NCBI GenBank assembly: GCA_003550305.1
Contig: QKYT01000159.1
Coordinates: forward strand, 91,234-112,379
Length of the DNA: 21,146 nucleotides
Direction of reading: 5' to 3'
From: Glomus cerebriforme
Lineage: Eukaryota > Glomeromycota > Glomeromycetes > Glomerales > Glomeraceae
Shown in pieces: positions 17,913 to 21,146 of this stretch; the first letter of the stretch is position 1, and each line of letters opens with the position of its first letter. A model generated the notes under the pieces. It had not been told where the DNA came from. It searched no databases and saw only the letters and a program-made list of their open reading frames with translations. The translations under genes and the position numbers were made by a program.

Positions 17913-18419
17913 ATGAAGCGGTCTTGGGGATTCTTGATTCCTAAATACTATAATTATGGCTTTAAAAATTTCTATGCAACAGTTATCCAACGAGCTTATA
18001 GGAATTACAAGAAGAGACCCGAATCTTCGGCAAAACGAGTTTGGGAGGCGGTGAGGAATGATGGTACTCCTGATAGAAAGAAATTCTTAGGTATACTTGG
18101 GTATTATCAGAAGGTAAAAAATCCTGAGACGCAAGAAGAATATGTTATAGCTTGCGAAGAGTTTTATGCTTATTTTAGAAAATATTACTCAAAATACATT
18201 GGAATAATTAATCCAATCAAATTAACCTCACCATATGAGGAGTATGTTTATTGTTCTTCTAGTAGATGGATAGAAGTTAAGAAACATCAGTTAGAACGAC
18301 AATTGAATAGGGTAACGTACGGGCCCACTCCTGATTTCTCAGGAAGATTTTTGTTAGAATTGCTATCTACTATTAACTATTATCATATAAGACAAATGCC
18401 AGTGTGGCGTGGGACATAA
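17913..18419 (+). CDS. Basic, aromatic-rich protein with IQ-like motif
   Basis: A 168-residue ORF with its own ATG. Residues about 24-34 read IQRAYRNYKKR, which fits the IQ motif (IQxxxRxxxxR) of calmodulin-binding proteins. The next block, ESSAKRVWEAVRNDGTPDRKKFLGI, is one I associate with a group of small proteins in arbuscular mycorrhizal fungi, but the group has no known function to me. The rest is rich in Tyr, Lys and Arg. No signal peptide is evident despite the FLIP at the start. It follows the second copy of the duplicated downstream region by 65 bp. The next cassette-like flank appears replaced, so it may be an unrelated gene at the end of the tandem array. Confidence 0.65.
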   Translation: MKRSWGFLIPKYYNYGFKNFYATVIQRAYRNYKKRPESSAKRVWEAVRNDGTPDRKKFLGILGYYQKVKNPETQEEYVIACEEFYAYFRKYYSKYIGIINPIKLTSPYEEYVYCSSSRWIEVKKHQLERQLNRVTYGPTPDFSGRFLLELLSTINYYHIRQMPVWRGT

Positions 18420-18951
18420 ATTAGCACGTTTTCGATCCTCGTTAAAGTATATATGATGTAATGAGTGATACACCGCAAATCATCTGTAACTCTGTGTGAC
18501 TGCTTGTGCGACAAATTAATTTTCACACATAAGAAATCTTTTTTCCCTATCTATCTGAATAGCATTTATTTATGAGTTTATTTCCTCCGGTACTAGAGGC
18601 TATTTCTACTAGATTTCGACTGGAGTGTATTTGTATAATGCTACTAGGCCTTTATTACTGAGCGGTCGGGCAAGTGAAATAAAAAAAGTATGTATATGCA
18701 TATTCCCCAACGCCTTTGTAAATGTTGAGATCTACAATGCACATTCCGCATGTCTTATTCTCTAACACAAAAGTTTGGCGTAAAGTGCCTCGCATATTTC
18801 TCTTATCTCTCCCCCCAACATGAATGCGAGTTAGAGAGGACATGAATGGAGATTTAAAAGGGCGGTATTGGTATTTTAAGTCTGAGTTACTAANAATATT
18901 CTTATTGAAGTACTAATAAATTTTTGCGTCTTGTAACATTCTTTTTTTACC
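18420..18951. other. Intergenic, possible repeat relic on the minus strand
   Basis: About 530 bp without a convincing gene. A 62-codon minus frame (18655-18843) with CGMCIVDLNIY is short, has no domain, and recalls dispersed sequence of this lineage, but I cannot check this. One N at 18894. Confidence 0.35.
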
Positions 18952-19170
18952 ATGCCTACCGATTTATACACTAAAATTTACAATTTCTTATTAAATGCTG
19001 AAGAAGAGGACATTACCGCCGGGTCTGTTATCTACCAAGGAATCGAAGACAATCCCTGGATACCTCAAAATGAGCTGAAAAGTGTTATCGAGCAGGCTGT
19101 GGCATTTGTGAGAAATCAATATGAACGAGGTTCCTCGCGTCATACTACTCTTCTCGAAATTCTACCAGAG
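18952..19170 (+). CDS. Probable first exon of a small or truncated gene
   Basis: From ATG 18952, 73 codons run to CCAGAG followed by a good donor GTAAGA at 19171. Reading through instead gives an 89-residue ORF ending at 19221. The sequence (MPTDLYTKIYNFLLNAEEED, then AVAFVRNQYERGSS) is soluble and helical with no recognised domain. A phase-0 acceptor at 19498-19499 (GCGTTAG) would splice it in frame to the nuclease-like gene that starts at 19554, through a 329-nt intron. If so this is that gene's true N-terminus. A TATATATA string at about 19457 argues instead for a separate promoter there. Confidence 0.45.
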
Positions 19171-19553
19171 GTAAGATATAAATCTTTAAGTAAAAAGAGA
19201 ATTTATTTGAATGATGAATAACGCAGACAGTGATACCGTTCTGAGGGAGAAAGCATAATAGACTAAATATCCTATTAGTCCACTCACAGGATTTTTCCTC
19301 GGCAGTGTAAAGGGTAGTTAGGCTATAGGTATATGCTTAATTCAATGTGGTTATTTCAGTATCACATAAAGTCTTTATTTGAGTGTTGGAGTAGCTAACC
19401 ATGCGAGAATAGGGCTTTATTTTAATCTGACAGCGCATGCGCTTTCGATATTTATTTGTATATATACCCCGGGGCTAATTAATTGTATGTCTGCGTTAGT
19501 TCGAAATTGGCTTTAAAACAGTCTGTAGTTTACGTAATATCGGCGCGGTGAAA

Positions 19554-20782
19554 ATGAATGGGAAAAGGCCTCTTACTTCAAACAAAATTGAAAAGAATAT
19601 TAAGGCACTGAAGGGTAAACTCAGAAAAAATACCTCACAGCTTTACCAGCATTTATTTTTGGGTGTAAGTGCAGTGTCTGTTTCCGAGTTGACTTGGAAA
19701 GATCCTCTAGCCAACCAAGTAATTACCGATGATTCAGATCTGGTGCAGACATTACCAGAACGGCAGAGAGAATCTTTTATGGTAAATTTTTATATATACA
19801 GTCACATGTTTTTTTGATCTAGTGCTAGACATCATTTTAATTTATCGTTATGCTATTTTTAGAAACCAGTGGAGGATATGGTTCCTTCATCACTTCCACA
19901 AATTATATGGGAAAAATGTGAAGAATTCGTAGTTAACTTTGCTGAGAGTAATATGAGCATTTTACCACAAAAACTTTCGCATAATGGGAAATGGAAAGAA
20001 TCAGATGAGGAGCTTGCAGACGTCACATTGAGAATTTTGGGTTCTCTAAATGATTCATGGAATAATCCTGCCTTTAGCTCTGAGTTTGCGAAATCACAAA
20101 ACGAAGGTACTTATGTGACTAACGTAATAGTTCCTGCTATTCGGGCCACACCAAAAGGTCTTCCTTTAAGAAGGTCGTCTTATGTCAGCAGGTAAATGAT
20201 AATATGATTAGAAAAATTTGTATTGCGAGCACTAAGCCGAAAAAAACTTCCAGACTAATATTAATATTATTATCTTTTAGTGCTGAACGTCAAAGTTCAG
20301 CTAGTGCGAATAGGAAAGGTGAGGGGCGAGCAGGAAGACGGCCAGATATCATGTTTGTAATGAAGCACAATGGAAAAAAATATGAGCTCATATATGTTGA
20401 AAGCTCACGCTTGTCTTGTACACTGCAGAAAGAAAAAGATGATGAAATAAAGCTATGGCGTGAAACTAATGATGGGATGTATTGGGTTCACAAATCATCT
20501 GGGCCAGATAAAGATGAATTCGGAATTATTGGAATGCAAGTGGCTGGACAAACAATACGTTTAAATGTTCTCATTAGAGATATGGAAAATGTACATCGCT
20601 ATTACCATCTTTACAAAGCAGAAATTCCTGTACAACAATCAGATCCATCTATCGTAACAAATTTTGTAAGGACTTTACTAATTTTACGGAATATTCTAAT
20701 AGTGAATATGTCTTTACTTCTTAATGCACCTCCAGTTAGATCCAAGAGAAACAAAAACAGTTCAAACGTAGATTCTGAATAA
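19554..20782 (+). CDS. Orphan PD-(D/E)XK-like protein, three exons, catalytic Lys missing
   Basis: Exons 19554-19781, 19863-20191 and 20281-20782, with introns of 81 and 89 nt (GT...AG, phases agree), give 352 residues. The first ATG is at 19554; a GTG precedes it. Residues 1-75 are basic and helical; 76-185 hold SNMSILPQKLS, a GKWKESDEELA block and NEGTYVTNVIVPAIRA. The core is GRRPD208IMFV, then YELIYVE226SSR, where Ser228 replaces the Lys of the D...ExK triad. EIKLWRETNDGMYWV and FGIIGMQVAGQ follow, then an AEIPVQ motif and a Leu/Ile-rich helix. The fold is inferred from the motif and from shared order with the gene at 11860. Loss of Lys suggests it binds rather than cuts DNA, unless another residue substitutes. 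A large repeated family in this lineage. Confidence 0.8.
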
Positions 20783-20825
20783 GTCATGTATATATAGTAA
20801 ATTTGTATTTTATTTTTCCTATATC

Positions 20826-20831
20826 AATAAA
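20826..20831 (+). terminator. Polyadenylation signal candidate
   Basis: AATAAA lies 44 bp past the stop codon of the three-exon gene, a usual place for a fungal cleavage/polyadenylation signal. Confidence 0.4.
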
Positions 20832-20934
20832 GCGCCCTAGTGGCCGATTATTTTTACACATTCATATGTATTTTTTTTTCGTGTGGATATATGCCGGATA
20901 ATAGATTTTTTCTTGCTGACCATTGGTCAGGATA

Positions 20935-20942
20935 TCACGTGA
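20935..20942. promoter_or_regulatory. TCACGTGA palindrome upstream of the last gene
   Basis: This E-box of the kind bound by fungal bHLH factors lies 47 bp before the ATG at 20989, with an inverted CCAAT (CCATTGG) at about 20920. The same palindrome occurs at 5783 and 15009. Confidence 0.35.
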
Positions 20943-20988
20943 TTTTTTACTTTTGAATATTAACATACTAATACTACATTACGCTAGT

Positions 20989-21146
20989 ATGCAATCCGAA
21001 ATAGATGAGACCAATTCATTGAAAATATACATTGCCAGGCTCGAAGTCGAGAATGCCGAACTTAGAAAGAAGTTTGCTGAGATTAAAGTCAGGAATGCTG
21101 AGCTTAAGGCCAGAATTGCGAAATTGGAAGATAAGCAATTGCAAAA
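20989..21146 (+). CDS. Coiled-coil family protein, 5' part only
   Basis: From ATG 20989 the frame is open to the window end (52 codons). RLEVENAELRKKFAEIKVRN and ELKARIAKLEDKQLQ are close to the start of the gene at 7741 (ELEAENAELRKENTEI), with the same heptads. It is a second member of that dispersed family, here cut by the window edge. No break is seen in the part available. Confidence 0.8.
   Translation, partial: MQSEIDETNSLKIYIARLEVENAELRKKFAEIKVRNAELKARIAKLEDKQLQ

Noticed and set aside
18655..18843. 62-residue minus-strand ORF with CGMC motif
   Set aside because: It is short, isolated and without a recognisable domain; more likely part of a dispersed repeat.
1..21146. CRISPR arrays, rRNA or complete tRNA genes
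   Set aside because: No regularly spaced direct repeats of CRISPR type, no rRNA-like sequence and no cloverleaf with both A and B boxes were seen on either strand.

Overview
The window looks like nuclear DNA of an arbuscular mycorrhizal fungus, most likely Rhizophagus irregularis or a close relative. It is AT-rich and gene-sparse. Introns are short (about 60-100 nt) with GT...AG ends. The content is typical of that lineage: a Crinkler (CRN) protein, an F-box/LRR protein, two orphan PD-(D/E)XK-nuclease-like genes, coiled-coil proteins of a dispersed family, and short palindromic repeats around TTTCGC..ACGGGCCGTGA. Species assignment is from recognition of families, not from a search. Scattered single N bases (2816-2817, 5285, 10979, 11053, 11135, 18894) show a draft-quality assembly.

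Layout. 1-1290: a Cys-rich protein (minus strand) diverges from a gene with a degenerate 2-cysteine-adaptor-like motif; both motif types are common in large DNA viruses, so this end may be old endogenous viral DNA. 1548-3248: a Crypton-like tyrosine recombinase, then a single-domain retropepsin-like protein. 3344-4625: an F-box/LRR gene tail-to-tail with an unknown helical protein. 5345-7559: a broken CRN N-terminal fragment, then an intact spliced CRN gene (one 61-nt intron, 474 aa) with a PD-(D/E)XK nuclease-like C-terminus. 7741-9401: a frameshifted coiled-coil gene. 10510-11432: a damaged membrane-anchor/coiled-coil/HTH-like gene. 11860-15016: a gene of about 13 exons encoding an orphan PD-(D/E)XK-like protein, with one frame break. 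15316-17848: a tandem duplication carrying two zinc-finger-like paralogues with a nearly identical C-terminal tail. 17913-18419: an IQ-motif protein. 18952-20782: a small exon, then a second, three-exon PD-(D/E)XK-like gene. 20989-end: the start of another coiled-coil family member.

Themes. Three separate nuclease-like genes lie within about 15 kb and differ in how well the catalytic triad is kept. Several genes are broken by one-base shifts next to homopolymers, which may be assembly errors or real decay. Recombinase, protease and virus-like fragments at the left end, with a young tandem duplication at the right, mark an accessory, fast-evolving region. Nothing here shows an operon-like system; the genes are related by family and dynamics rather than by a demonstrated pathway.
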